Positions 1 to 5,172 of a DNA stretch of 5,923 nt are shown here, piece by piece. The notes under the pieces were generated by a model. That model was given only the letters and a program-made list of their open reading frames with translations, was not told the origin of the DNA and did no database searches. The DNA comes from an uncultured Eubacteriales bacterium (GTDB taxonomy: Bacteria > Bacillota > Clostridia > Oscillospirales > UMGS1783), in NCBI GenBank assembly GCA_900555065.1, contig USJY01000097.1, positions 1 through 5,923 of the forward strand, read 5' to 3'. Position 1 is the stretch's first letter. Every line of letters starts with the position of its first letter. The translations under genes were made by a program, and so were the position numbers.

Positions 1-321
1 CATGCTGCACAGCGGTATGGCCGACAGCCCTCGCTGCAGCATGGTAGCGAGCTTTTTGCCCGTATCGCCGTATAATCGGGCGAGCGTATCCGCATCGGCG
101 GCGGGAATGGCGCGTTTGAGCCGAAATCCCTTGAGCAGCTCGCCGGAGATATGTTCGCAGTCCGCGGCGCTGCCGCCGTTGCCGCAAAGCATGAGCTTGC
201 CCCCGTCCCGAAACGAGCCGGCAAGCAGCTCGAACGCGGCGCGGATGTCGGCCCGGCACGTCTCCAGCGCCGGATACTGCTCGAACAGCTGTTCAAACGT
301 CTGTTTTACGCTTTCTTTCAT
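1..321 (-). CDS. SIS-domain sugar-phosphate isomerase, GmhA-like (partial, C-terminus beyond window)
   Basis: Only the first 107 codons are present; the frame runs open through the left edge. The start is ATG at 321, preceded by AGGAGGAG at 333-326 with good spacing. Residues 43-66 carry the SIS-fold signature LCGNGGSAAD, then His57 and Glu61 in the EHISGEL helix. This matches the sugar-phosphate-binding P-loop and the DxxHxxxEL region of phosphoheptose isomerases (GmhA) and DiaA-type proteins. The family interconverts aldose and ketose phosphates or binds phosphosugars in the cytoplasm. The ROK kinase gene ends only 10 bp upstream and its stop overlaps this ribosome binding site, so the two are probably translationally coupled. 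A true heptose role is doubtful, because the gene travels with a kinase and an aldolase rather than with heptose-synthesis genes. The family call is firm; the substrate is unknown. Confidence 0.82.
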   Translation of the reverse strand, partial: MKESVKQTFEQLFEQYPALETCRADIRAAFELLAGSFRDGGKLMLCGNGGSAADCEHISGELLKGFRLKRAIPAADADTLARLYGDTGKKLATMLQRGLSAIPLCSM

Positions 322-331
322 AGGGCTCCTC

Positions 332-1327
332 CTATACTGCGCTCGCCGCAACGGCAATGGCGGCGTAGTCGCCGATCTGCCCGCCCAGCTCGGCGGGAAC
401 CACCCGGCAGACGCGGTTGGCCGCCGCAAGGCACTCGCGGTCCATAACCGCTTTTGCATGCGGCCAGATCAGGTCGGCGCAATGGGTGAATATGCTGCCG
501 ATGACAATCACCTGCGGATTGAGCGTATCCACCAGAATGGAAAGCCCCCGGCCCAGGTATTCGCCGCACTTGGCGTATACGGCGCGCGCCAGCGCGTCGC
601 CCTCGCGCGCGTGGATTTCCATCTGCCGCGCGTCGATGGAAGCGTCGGTCCCGTCGTAATAGGGGACGGGCTCGCCCATCTGCCTGCGTTCGAGCACCAT
701 GGTCTTTGCAATCTGCAAAATGCCGCCGCCGCTGCAAAAGCCCTCGAACGAACCGGCCTTGCCGTAACCGACAGGGCCGTTTTCCGAAAGCCGTATATGC
801 CCGACCTCGCCCGCGTTCCCGTTTGTTCCGCCGTACAGCCTGCCGCCCAGAATCAGCCCCGCGCCAAGCCCGGTGCCAAAGGTGAGGAACACGGCGTTTT
901 GCGCGCCGCGCGCCGCGCCGAACTTCCACTCTGCAAGCGCGCAGGCGTTCGCGTCGTTCTGTAGGAAGGTCCGGATCCCCGTTTCCCGCTCGACGATTTC
1001 GACAATGGGCACACGATCCCAGCCGATGAGGTTGGGCGGGGAGAGGATTACGCCGGCCTCGCTGTCAAGCGGCCCGCCGCAGGATATGCCCGCCGCGGCG
1101 ACCCGCGCCGGTTCCAGCCCCTGCCGTGCAAGCAGGTTGCGGACCGCGTCGAGAATGCGGCGGATGACGTCGGCATGCCCGGCCTGATTGTTGGTATCGA
1201 ACCTGATTTTGTCCACTAGGGAAACTGGGCAAGCGTCGCTTTCGCGATACTCGCCCAGGCTAACCGCACATTTTGTGCCGCCGATGTCGATACCAACGAG
1301 ATATACGCAGTCGTTTCGCATCGTCAT
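332..1327 (-). CDS. ROK-family sugar kinase, lacking the usual zinc-site cysteines
   Basis: About 331 residues, normal for ROK kinases (cytoplasmic, ATP-dependent, phosphorylating hexoses or amino-sugars). Numbered from ATG 1327: the phosphate-binding motif GIDIGGTK is near residues 12-19, the catalytic-base motif NDANA at 124-128 (Asp125), the second glycine-rich loop FGTGLGAGL at 150-158, and the sugar-contacting E174xGH177. No N-terminal winged-helix domain is present, so this is an enzyme and not a ROK repressor. The consensus zinc motif CxCGxxGCxE reads VGYGKAGSFE at 186-195: all three cysteines are replaced while the glycines and the glutamate stay. The start is uncertain: GTG 1330, ATG 1327 and ATG 1321 lie within 10 bases and none has a clear Shine-Dalgarno sequence. 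The gene follows deoC by about 20 bp and precedes the SIS gene by 10 bp, so it is the middle gene of an operon. The substrate is not predictable. Confidence 0.9.
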   Translation of the reverse strand: MTMRNDCVYLVGIDIGGTKCAVSLGEYRESDACPVSLVDKIRFDTNNQAGHADVIRRILDAVRNLLARQGLEPARVAAAGISCGGPLDSEAGVILSPPNLIGWDRVPIVEIVERETGIRTFLQNDANACALAEWKFGAARGAQNAVFLTFGTGLGAGLILGGRLYGGTNGNAGEVGHIRLSENGPVGYGKAGSFEGFCSGGGILQIAKTMVLERRQMGEPVPYYDGTDASIDARQMEIHAREGDALARAVYAKCGEYLGRGLSILVDTLNPQVIVIGSIFTHCADLIWPHAKAVMDRECLAAANRVCRVVPAELGGQIGDYAAIAVAASAV

Positions 1328-1346
1328 CACTTCATTTCAATTTCGT

Positions 1347-2057
1347 TTATTTACCGAGCTTTTTGACGGGATCATACCAGTGGTTTTCCTCCCACTCGTC
1401 CAGCCACTGCGGCGCGATGCTGTTGCCGATACGGGTTGCGCCGAACTCAATGGTGCCGATCGCGTCTTCCAGGTTGCCGATCCAGCCGGCCGCCTTGACC
1501 TGGATCCTGTCGCCGACCAGGGCGTTGAGGAGCTTGACGTCGCCGAGGTTGAAGCTGCTCTCCGGCGTCGTGCCCGTGCTCTGCTTGATGAAGTCCGCGC
1601 CGGCGTCCGCAACGATCTGCGCAATCGCGATCTTTTCGGCATGCGTCAGGTAGTAGCACTCGATGATGACCTTTACGCAGACGTTCGGGTCCTTTTCCTT
1701 CATGGCCTTGACAAAACGGGTCAGCTCGTCGCGGCAGTAGTCGAGGTTGCCGTCCTTAAGCTTGGAGATGTTGTTGACGATGTCAAGCTCATCCGCGCCG
1801 TTCTCGATGGCGTTGAGGCCTTCAAAGATTTTGGTCTCCGTGGTGGTGACGCCCTGCGGGAAGCCGATGACGGTGCCGACATGGGCCTTATCGCCGATGA
1901 TGGACTTGGCGAGTGCCACGTCGCTGGGATTGACGTAGACGGCGGCAAAGCCGTATTCGAGCACTTCATTGCAGAACTGGATTACGGTTTCTCTGGATAC
2001 GTAGTTGCCGAGGCAGGAATGGTCCTGCATGGAGGCAAATTCCTTTTTGGTAAGCAT
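1347..2057 (-). CDS. deoC: Deoxyribose-phosphate aldolase family protein (DeoC-like, divergent)
   Basis: 236 residues, the usual bacterial DeoC length. DeoC enzymes are class I Schiff-base aldolases that cleave 2-deoxyribose 5-phosphate to glyceraldehyde 3-phosphate and acetaldehyde. The catalytic trio is recognisable: Asp92 in GADELDIV, the Schiff-base Lys158 in DFIKQSTGT and Lys188 in VKAAG, matching Asp102, Lys167 and Lys201 of the E. coli enzyme. Departures from the family: the early DHTxLxP motif reads DHSCLGN, the Cys of AVCVNP is Tyr41, the phosphate-loop AGGIRT reads AGWIGN (Gly to Trp192, Arg to Gly194), and the C-terminus is tryptophan-rich (W218, W222, W227). The active-site chemistry looks intact while the substrate end looks remodelled, so a different phosphorylated aldehyde or sugar is possible. 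The start ATG at 2057 has AGGAGA at 2070-2065, 7 bases away. It is the first gene of the aldolase-kinase-isomerase operon. Family certain; exact substrate doubtful. Confidence 0.9.
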   Translation of the reverse strand: MLTKKEFASMQDHSCLGNYVSRETVIQFCNEVLEYGFAAVYVNPSDVALAKSIIGDKAHVGTVIGFPQGVTTTETKIFEGLNAIENGADELDIVNNISKLKDGNLDYCRDELTRFVKAMKEKDPNVCVKVIIECYYLTHAEKIAIAQIVADAGADFIKQSTGTTPESSFNLGDVKLLNALVGDRIQVKAAGWIGNLEDAIGTIEFGATRIGNSIAPQWLDEWEENHWYDPVKKLGK

Positions 2058-2103
2058 CTTGTTCTCTCCTGTTCATAAATTTTTTTAGTTTAACTTTTTA
2101 TAT

Positions 2104-2132
2104 ATGCTACCAAATATAAAGGGGATTTTCAA
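2104..2132 (-). promoter_or_regulatory. Promoter of the deoC-like operon
   Basis: Read on the minus strand, TTGAAA (2132-2127) is followed by a 17-bp spacer and TAGCAT (2109-2104). A TGG just before the -10 gives an extended -10 element. Transcription would start near 2097, leaving a leader of about 40 bases before the AGGAGA site at 2070-2065. No clear operator or catabolite-response palindrome was seen beside it. Confidence 0.5.
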
Positions 2133-2215
2133 GTGGGAAAAATGTTTTTTTATTGCACTTATCAACTGTGTTTACGCGTATCCGTATTCTTCCGGTAAGA
2201 TTTTTCAATAGCAGG

Positions 2216-2244
2216 GTGACATTTTGGAACAGATATGGTAAAAT
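2216..2244 (+). promoter_or_regulatory. Promoter of the exported propeller-like protein
   Basis: GTGACA (2216-2221), a 17-bp spacer and TAAAAT (2239-2244) with TGG immediately upstream of the -10 (extended -10). Predicted start near 2251, giving a leader of about 70 bases that contains a GC-rich hairpin and then the AAGGAGG ribosome binding site at 2308-2314. It is divergent from the deoC promoter, about 80 bp away. Confidence 0.5.
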
Positions 2245-2278
2245 ACAGTCGAATAAAAGGATATATAAACGGAGAGCG

Positions 2279-2300
2279 CAGGCGCCGGCCGCGGCGTCTG
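2279..2300 (+). other. GC-rich hairpin in the 5' leader
   Basis: CAGGCGCC (2279-2286) pairs with GGCGTCTG (2293-2300) around the 6-base loop GGCCGC: 8 base pairs with one G-U wobble. It lies 7 bases before the AAGGAGG of the 516-residue protein. There is no U-tract after it, so it is not an ordinary terminator. It could protect the mRNA 5' end or modulate translation. Confidence 0.45.
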
Positions 2301-2320
2301 ATGTCTGAAGGAGGCGGATT

Positions 2321-3871
2321 ATGGCCAGGAGAGTTATTGCATGGATTATGGCGGTTGTCGTAAGTATCGCCGCGTTTGCAGTTCCTGCCCTCGCCGAAGA
2401 GGGAGACGGCGTAACCCTGTACGGGTTCCGCTGTTCGGATGATGAAAATTCGGGCGGGAGCAGCAATGCGTTTATATCGTTCTCGGCGTCGGCGCCAGAC
2501 AAAGTCAACGTGCTGTCGGGGCAGCCCAGCCTGCCGAACGTGTACTGCGGCACGTATTTTAACGGAAAGTTCTACGGCGTGGACAGCGAGGGCAAGCTCT
2601 TCAGCGCGCAGGGGGATACGTATAACCGGACGGAGATCGCCCAGGTCGTCGCGGAGACGGACAAATGGAACGCCGCGGAGATGACCTATGACTATACCAC
2701 GGGCACGACGTTTCTGCTGCTGTCGAGCCGGGATTCCAACGACCCGCAGCGCCAGCTGCACCGGCTGAATCTCGATACGGGCGAGACGGAGTATGTCGGC
2801 ACGATTACCAAAGCTAACCAGCTTCGCACCCTCGCCTGCGATCCGGAGGGCCAGTTGTACGGGATCGACGGATCGGGGATTCTGTTCCGCGTGGATAAGC
2901 AGACGGGCGCATGCGTGCAGGTGGGGGATACCGGAAAGCCCTGCTCCTATATCCAGTCCATGTGCTTTGACCGCACTACGGGCAAGCTCTACTGGGCGCA
3001 GTACAACGGCAACGGTTTCGGCCGCCTTGTCCTCGTAGACCCGGAGACGGCGCAGGCGCAGGATGTGGGCCAGATCGGCGCGAACTGCGAGATTTCCGGC
3101 CTGTTTTTGACGACGGACGCGTTTATGATCCGCTTTGAGGCCGAGACGGGCGGTTTCGCCTCGGTCGAAGAAGAAGGGCTGTACCTGCCCGGCGAAAAGG
3201 TGGCGCTGACAGCGGAGGTGGACAAGGGTTATACGTTCGGCGGCTGGGAGTCGCTCGGCGGCGGCACCTTTACCTCCACGCAGGAGCCGGAGACAACTTT
3301 TGTCATGCCTGCGCAGGACGTGACCATCCGCGCCTACTTTGTACCGGAAAAGGCGTACATGGAACGGACGCTGCGCGATTTGCAGACGGGTTCCTACGTG
3401 GTGGGCGGCAAGATATATTACAACGCGGAATTCACCGTCTCCGCGCTCGCTGAGGACGCCGAGGGCTACGCTGAGATGCAGGCGGAGCTGGGGAAGGAGA
3501 CGTTTCTGTTCGCGTATGACGCGAAGGTTTCGGCCCATGGCACGGAAAAAGCGCCTTTTACAGGCAGGCTGACCGCCACGTTCAAGGTGGACGAGCAGTA
3601 TAACGGGCAGAAGCTGAACGTGTACCGGTATGTGGACGGGAAAGTGGAGCATAGCACCGTCAAGGTAAAGGACGGCGAGGCGACGCTGAAGCTGGACAGC
3701 TTTGGGCCCATCCTGTTCGCCACGCACGGAGGCATGTCCCTGTGGCTTGTGTTTTTGATTGTGATTCTCGTAATCGTGGGCGTGCTGGTCATCGGTTTTG
3801 CGGCCCTCTGTATCCGGGCGCAGATCATACGCAGGCGCAAGCGGCTGCGCAGAAAACAGCGGCAGCAGTAA
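2321..3871 (+). CDS. Exported, membrane-anchored surface protein with propeller-like repeats and an InlB-B/Flg_new-type repeat
   Basis: 516 residues; ATG at 2321 follows AAGGAGG (2308-2314) with a 6-base gap. Residues 1-25 form a signal peptide: MARR, a hydrophobic core, and a likely cleavage after ALA25. Residues about 65-265 carry spaced repeats of the type GxLYGIDxxGxLFRVDxxTG (around 76-95, 120-160, 170-205 and 212-250), which suggests beta-propeller blades. Residues about 270-340 hold a repeat with GYTFGGWES and FVMPAQDVTIRAYF, the signature of InlB B-repeat/Flg_new-type domains common in Bacillota surface proteins. Residues about 345-467 form a beta-rich domain ending in a YVDGKVEHSTVKV...FGPILFA pattern seen next to cell-surface anchors. 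A membrane helix (about 473-498) and a highly basic tail (RRRKRLRRKQRQQ) follow. The likely topology is domains outside, short tail in the cytoplasm. No LPxTG motif. The gene stands alone between its promoter and a terminator. Ligand and role unknown; adhesion or wall sensing is only a guess. Confidence 0.85.
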   Translation: MARRVIAWIMAVVVSIAAFAVPALAEEGDGVTLYGFRCSDDENSGGSSNAFISFSASAPDKVNVLSGQPSLPNVYCGTYFNGKFYGVDSEGKLFSAQGDTYNRTEIAQVVAETDKWNAAEMTYDYTTGTTFLLLSSRDSNDPQRQLHRLNLDTGETEYVGTITKANQLRTLACDPEGQLYGIDGSGILFRVDKQTGACVQVGDTGKPCSYIQSMCFDRTTGKLYWAQYNGNGFGRLVLVDPETAQAQDVGQIGANCEISGLFLTTDAFMIRFEAETGGFASVEEEGLYLPGEKVALTAEVDKGYTFGGWESLGGGTFTSTQEPETTFVMPAQDVTIRAYFVPEKAYMERTLRDLQTGSYVVGGKIYYNAEFTVSALAEDAEGYAEMQAELGKETFLFAYDAKVSAHGTEKAPFTGRLTATFKVDEQYNGQKLNVYRYVDGKVEHSTVKVKDGEATLKLDSFGPILFATHGGMSLWLVFLIVILVIVGVLVIGFAALCIRAQIIRRRKRLRRKQRQQ

Positions 3872-3877
3872 AAAATG

Positions 3878-3905
3878 AAGGCGGAAGGTGAAAACCTTCC
3901 GCCTT
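3878..3905. terminator. Bidirectional rho-independent terminator between convergent genes
   Basis: AAGGCGGAAGGT (3878-3889), loop GAAA (3890-3893), ACCTTCCGCCTT (3894-3905): a perfect 12-bp stem. To the right a T-rich stretch follows for plus-strand transcripts. To the left a run of A gives a T-rich tail for minus-strand transcripts. It begins 6 bases after the stop of the surface protein and 3 bases from the stop of the XRE gene read leftward, so both can use it. Confidence 0.88.
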
Positions 3906-3908
3906 TAT

Positions 3909-4244
3909 TTACTGTTCTGTTTTAAAATTCTCCGTCATGGTTTCTATTACGGAAATGATTTGGCGCTTTTGCACGGGGGATAATCCGTCAATTATATCCG
4001 CAAGAATGGATGTTCTGGCTACGTAAGATTTATCAATCACATCGCAGAATATTTGATCAGCAGATGCATTAATTGCATTTATAATATCTATGAGCACGTC
4101 AATTCGAGGAAAACTGCGTCCGCACTCCACAGCAGAAACATAATGGGCACTTAACTGCACCTTCTCAGCTAAGGCTTCTTGTGTCAAACCGCTCCGCTTT
4201 CTATATTCCTTAATTCTTTTTCCAATCAGAACTTGGGATTTCAT
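3909..4244 (-). CDS. XRE-family helix-turn-helix regulator, paralog A
   Basis: 111 residues from ATG at 4244. A longer reading from TTG at 4271 is possible, but the ATG has a G-rich ribosome site (GGGGG, 4255-4251) 6 bases upstream, and the paralog at 4828 begins at the same alignment position. Residues 8-62 form a Cro/cI-type HTH domain: GKRIKEYRKRSGLTQEALAE (helices 1-2), recognition helix around SAHYVSAVE, then FPRIDVL. A C-terminal extension with SADQIFCDVIDK and a helical SILADIIDGLS segment is shared with paralog B. Such proteins usually bind DNA as dimers and repress nearby promoters, often their own. About 61 of 111 positions match paralog B (counted by eye, no gaps), yet the recognition helix differs, so the two may read different operators. 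Clearly more AT-rich than the genes to the left. It faces away from paralog B across 583 non-coding bp. Target unknown. Confidence 0.88.
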   Translation of the reverse strand: MKSQVLIGKRIKEYRKRSGLTQEALAEKVQLSAHYVSAVECGRSFPRIDVLIDIINAINASADQIFCDVIDKSYVARTSILADIIDGLSPVQKRQIISVIETMTENFKTEQ

Positions 4245-4274
4245 GATCTGCCCCCAGAAATTAGACCTCAATTA

Positions 4275-4296
4275 ATAGTATCATCAGTATATCCTG
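4275..4296 (-). promoter_or_regulatory. Possible extended -10 promoter and small dyad upstream of XRE paralog A
   Basis: On the minus strand, TGA precedes TACTAT (4280-4275), an extended -10 with no good -35. Transcription would start near 4268, 24 bases before the ATG. An imperfect dyad, CAGTATATCCTG (4285-4296; 10 of 12 positions symmetric), sits in the spacer where a repressor could act. The upstream DNA is very AT-rich and offers other -10 candidates, so this is tentative. Confidence 0.3.
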
Positions 4297-4396
4297 AATC
4301 TGCCATCCCATACAGTCATGGAAAAAGTTATTGTAACTCTTTAAGAATTATAATTGCTTTATTTTATAATAAATATTATGCGTGCAACAAAATAAA

Positions 4397-4419
4397 CTGC
4401 CTAAAAATCATTTAGGCAG
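4397..4419. terminator. Hairpin, probable terminator
   Basis: CTGCCTAAA (4397-4405), loop AATCA, TTTAGGCAG (4411-4419): a perfect 9-bp stem. On the minus strand it is followed by TTTATTTTGTTG, and on the plus strand by CTCGTTTTCTT, so it could stop transcripts from either side. There is no protein gene directly upstream in either direction, which suggests it insulates paralog A or ends a non-coding transcript. Confidence 0.5.
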
Positions 4420-4442
4420 CTCGTTTTCTTGAGTAATATAAA

Positions 4443-4466
4443 GAGACAGGCGTATACGCCTGTCTC
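4443..4466. repeat. Perfect 24-bp palindrome (operator or terminator stem)
   Basis: Half-site GAGACAGGCGTA is followed at once by its exact reverse complement, centred on GTATAC. As RNA it would form a strong stem. On the minus strand it is followed by TTTATATTAC, a terminator-like tail; on the plus strand no T-run follows. As DNA, its full symmetry without a spacer also suits a dimeric DNA-binding protein. It is GC-rich inside very AT-rich surroundings. Confidence 0.6.
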
Positions 4467-4498
4467 AATATCCAAAACAAAGTATATCATAGGGGGGG

Positions 4499-4590
4499 GA
4501 ACAACGAATATATATAGTTATATTGGTGACAAATGAAGTACGATTAATGACATAACATGGATTGACATAATTAAGAGAAGTTCGTTGTTC
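4499..4590. repeat. 10-bp inverted repeat enclosing 72 bp
   Basis: GAACAACGAA (4499-4508) is exactly complementary in reverse to TTCGTTGTTC (4581-4590). The enclosed segment contains three TGACA boxes at 4527, 4548 and 4563, the last two as a longer direct repeat TGACATAA. It could close a structured RNA or mark paired protein sites; no coding potential lies within. Confidence 0.4.
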
Positions 4591-4613
4591 TATTTATGAT
4601 AACTTTGTATAAT
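4585..4613 (+). promoter_or_regulatory. Candidate rightward promoter inside the spacer
   Basis: TTGTTC (4585-4590), a 17-bp spacer and a consensus TATAAT (4608-4613). Transcription would start near 4620, about 208 bases before paralog B, giving either a long leader or a separate small RNA. Its -35 is the right arm of the 10-bp inverted repeat. Confidence 0.35.
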
Positions 4614-4641
4614 TGGAATCCATAACCATTAATACAGCTAA

Positions 4642-4660
4642 AAGAATTATAGTAATTCTT
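4642..4660. repeat. AAGAATTA dyad, possible regulator site
   Basis: AAGAATTA (4642-4649), TAG, TAATTCTT (4653-4660): perfect 8-bp arms. Related partial dyads occur at 4343-4359 (AAGAATTATAATTGCTT) and 4725-4739 (AATTCT-TTT-AGAATT). The three lie upstream of both XRE genes. The AT-rich background makes chance matches plausible. Confidence 0.3.
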
Positions 4661-4759
4661 ATTGATGTATTCATTATATTTCATCTTCCAAAGATTGTCA
4701 ATAGCAAAATTTATTTTAAATAATAATTCTTTTAGAATTGCAGTCATTCTTTAAGCTTG

Positions 4760-4788
4760 TTTTCATATACATGTAATCGATGTATACT
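4760..4788 (+). promoter_or_regulatory. Promoter of XRE paralog B with overlapping operator-like dyad
   Basis: TTTTCA (4760-4765), a 17-bp spacer and TATACT (4783-4788), start near 4795. Inside it lies a dyad: TATACAT (4766-4772), 7 bases, ATGTATA (4780-4786), covering the spacer and most of the -10. A dimer bound there would block RNA polymerase, so autorepression by the adjacent XRE protein is the simplest reading. Confidence 0.5.
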
Positions 4789-4827
4789 AATTTCATGAGA
4801 ATGAGTATGACATCGTGGAGGGATATA

Positions 4828-5163
4828 ATGCAGATTAAAAAATTAGTAGGGAAAAGAATTAAGGAATATAGAGAACGCAGCGGCTATACGCAGGACGCAT
4901 TGGCAGAGGTATTGAGTCTTACAAAAAATTATATTTCTGATGTTGAACGAGGCAAGAAATTTCCACGGATTGAAAATCTGGTCGCTATCATGAATGCGAT
5001 TGGAGCGTCTGCGGATCAGATTTTTTGTGATGTGATAGATAAAACATATCCTACGCGCGTTTCTATTCTATCGGATGAAATTGAAGATTTGTCCAGCGAA
5101 GAACAACAGCGTATCTTTGCGGTGGTAGAAACTTTGATTAAAGAGTCGAAGGATAAATCATAG
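4828..5163 (+). CDS. XRE-family helix-turn-helix regulator, paralog B
   Basis: 111 residues from ATG at 4828, chosen because GGAGGG (4817-4822) sits 5 bases upstream and the length then equals that of paralog A. The earlier in-frame ATG at 4780 overlaps the promoter -10 and is unlikely. Residues 8-62 are a Cro/cI-type HTH: GKRIKEYRERSGYTQDALAE, recognition helix near TKNYISDVERGKKFPRI. The C-terminal part, SADQIFCDVIDK then SILSDEIEDLSSEEQQRI, matches paralog A closely; the 12-residue block SADQIFCDVIDK is identical. The two genes look like a duplication or two arrivals of one family, now divergent in orientation. The upstream dyad suggests self-control. A strong terminator follows 14 bases after the stop, so it is a single-gene unit. 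Target genes are unknown; regulation of the neighbouring toxin-antitoxin unit is possible but unsupported. Confidence 0.9.
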   Translation: MQIKKLVGKRIKEYRERSGYTQDALAEVLSLTKNYISDVERGKKFPRIENLVAIMNAIGASADQIFCDVIDKTYPTRVSILSDEIEDLSSEEQQRIFAVVETLIKESKDKS

Positions 5164-5172
5164 ATTTGTGCA

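Larger units (their letters stand above)
4245..4827. other. 583-bp AT-rich non-coding spacer between divergent XRE paralogs
   Basis: No ORF of credible length with a ribosome site was found on either strand; every start codon I checked in the central part (about 4500-4600) is closed by a stop within about a dozen codons. The stretch holds two stem-forming inverted repeats (4397-4419, 4443-4466), a run of eight G (4492-4499), a long-range 10-bp inverted repeat (4499-4508 with 4581-4590), three TGACA boxes (4527, 4548, 4563), a consensus -10 (4608-4613), AAGAATTA-type dyads (4343-4359, 4642-4660, 4725-4739) and the promoter/dyad of paralog B. This is far more structure than a plain divergent promoter region needs. 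Confidence 0.7.

Noticed and set aside
2..964. 320-codon open frame on the plus strand
   Set aside because: Antisense to the SIS and ROK genes; no recognisable motif or ribosome site.
1188..2078. 296-codon open frame on the plus strand
   Set aside because: Antisense to the aldolase and the ROK start; composition is that of a complementary shadow.
2058..2320. Riboswitch or catabolite-response site between the divergent genes
   Set aside because: Only two promoters and one simple hairpin are visible; no known riboswitch core or cre-like palindrome was recognised.
2162..3727. 521-codon open frame on the minus strand
   Set aside because: It lies antisense to a gene with a signal peptide, clear domains, promoter and ribosome site. 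The translation is low-complexity Arg/Leu/Ala-rich with no domain, typical of a GC-rich shadow frame.
4245..4271. N-terminal extension of XRE paralog A from TTG 4271
   Set aside because: A TTG start at about the predicted transcript start with no ribosome site; ATG 4244 is better placed.
4179..4415. 78-codon open frame on the plus strand
   Set aside because: Overlaps the start and promoter of XRE paralog A on the other strand, has no domain and no ribosome site, and runs into a hairpin.
4780..4827. N-terminal extension of XRE paralog B from ATG 4780
   Set aside because: That ATG overlaps the promoter -10, while ATG 4828 has a proper GGAGGG and matches the length of paralog A.
4245..4827. 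CRISPR array or transposon in the spacer
   Set aside because: The repeats are few, short and of different sequences. There are no regular spacers, no transposase and no convincing terminal repeats with target duplication.
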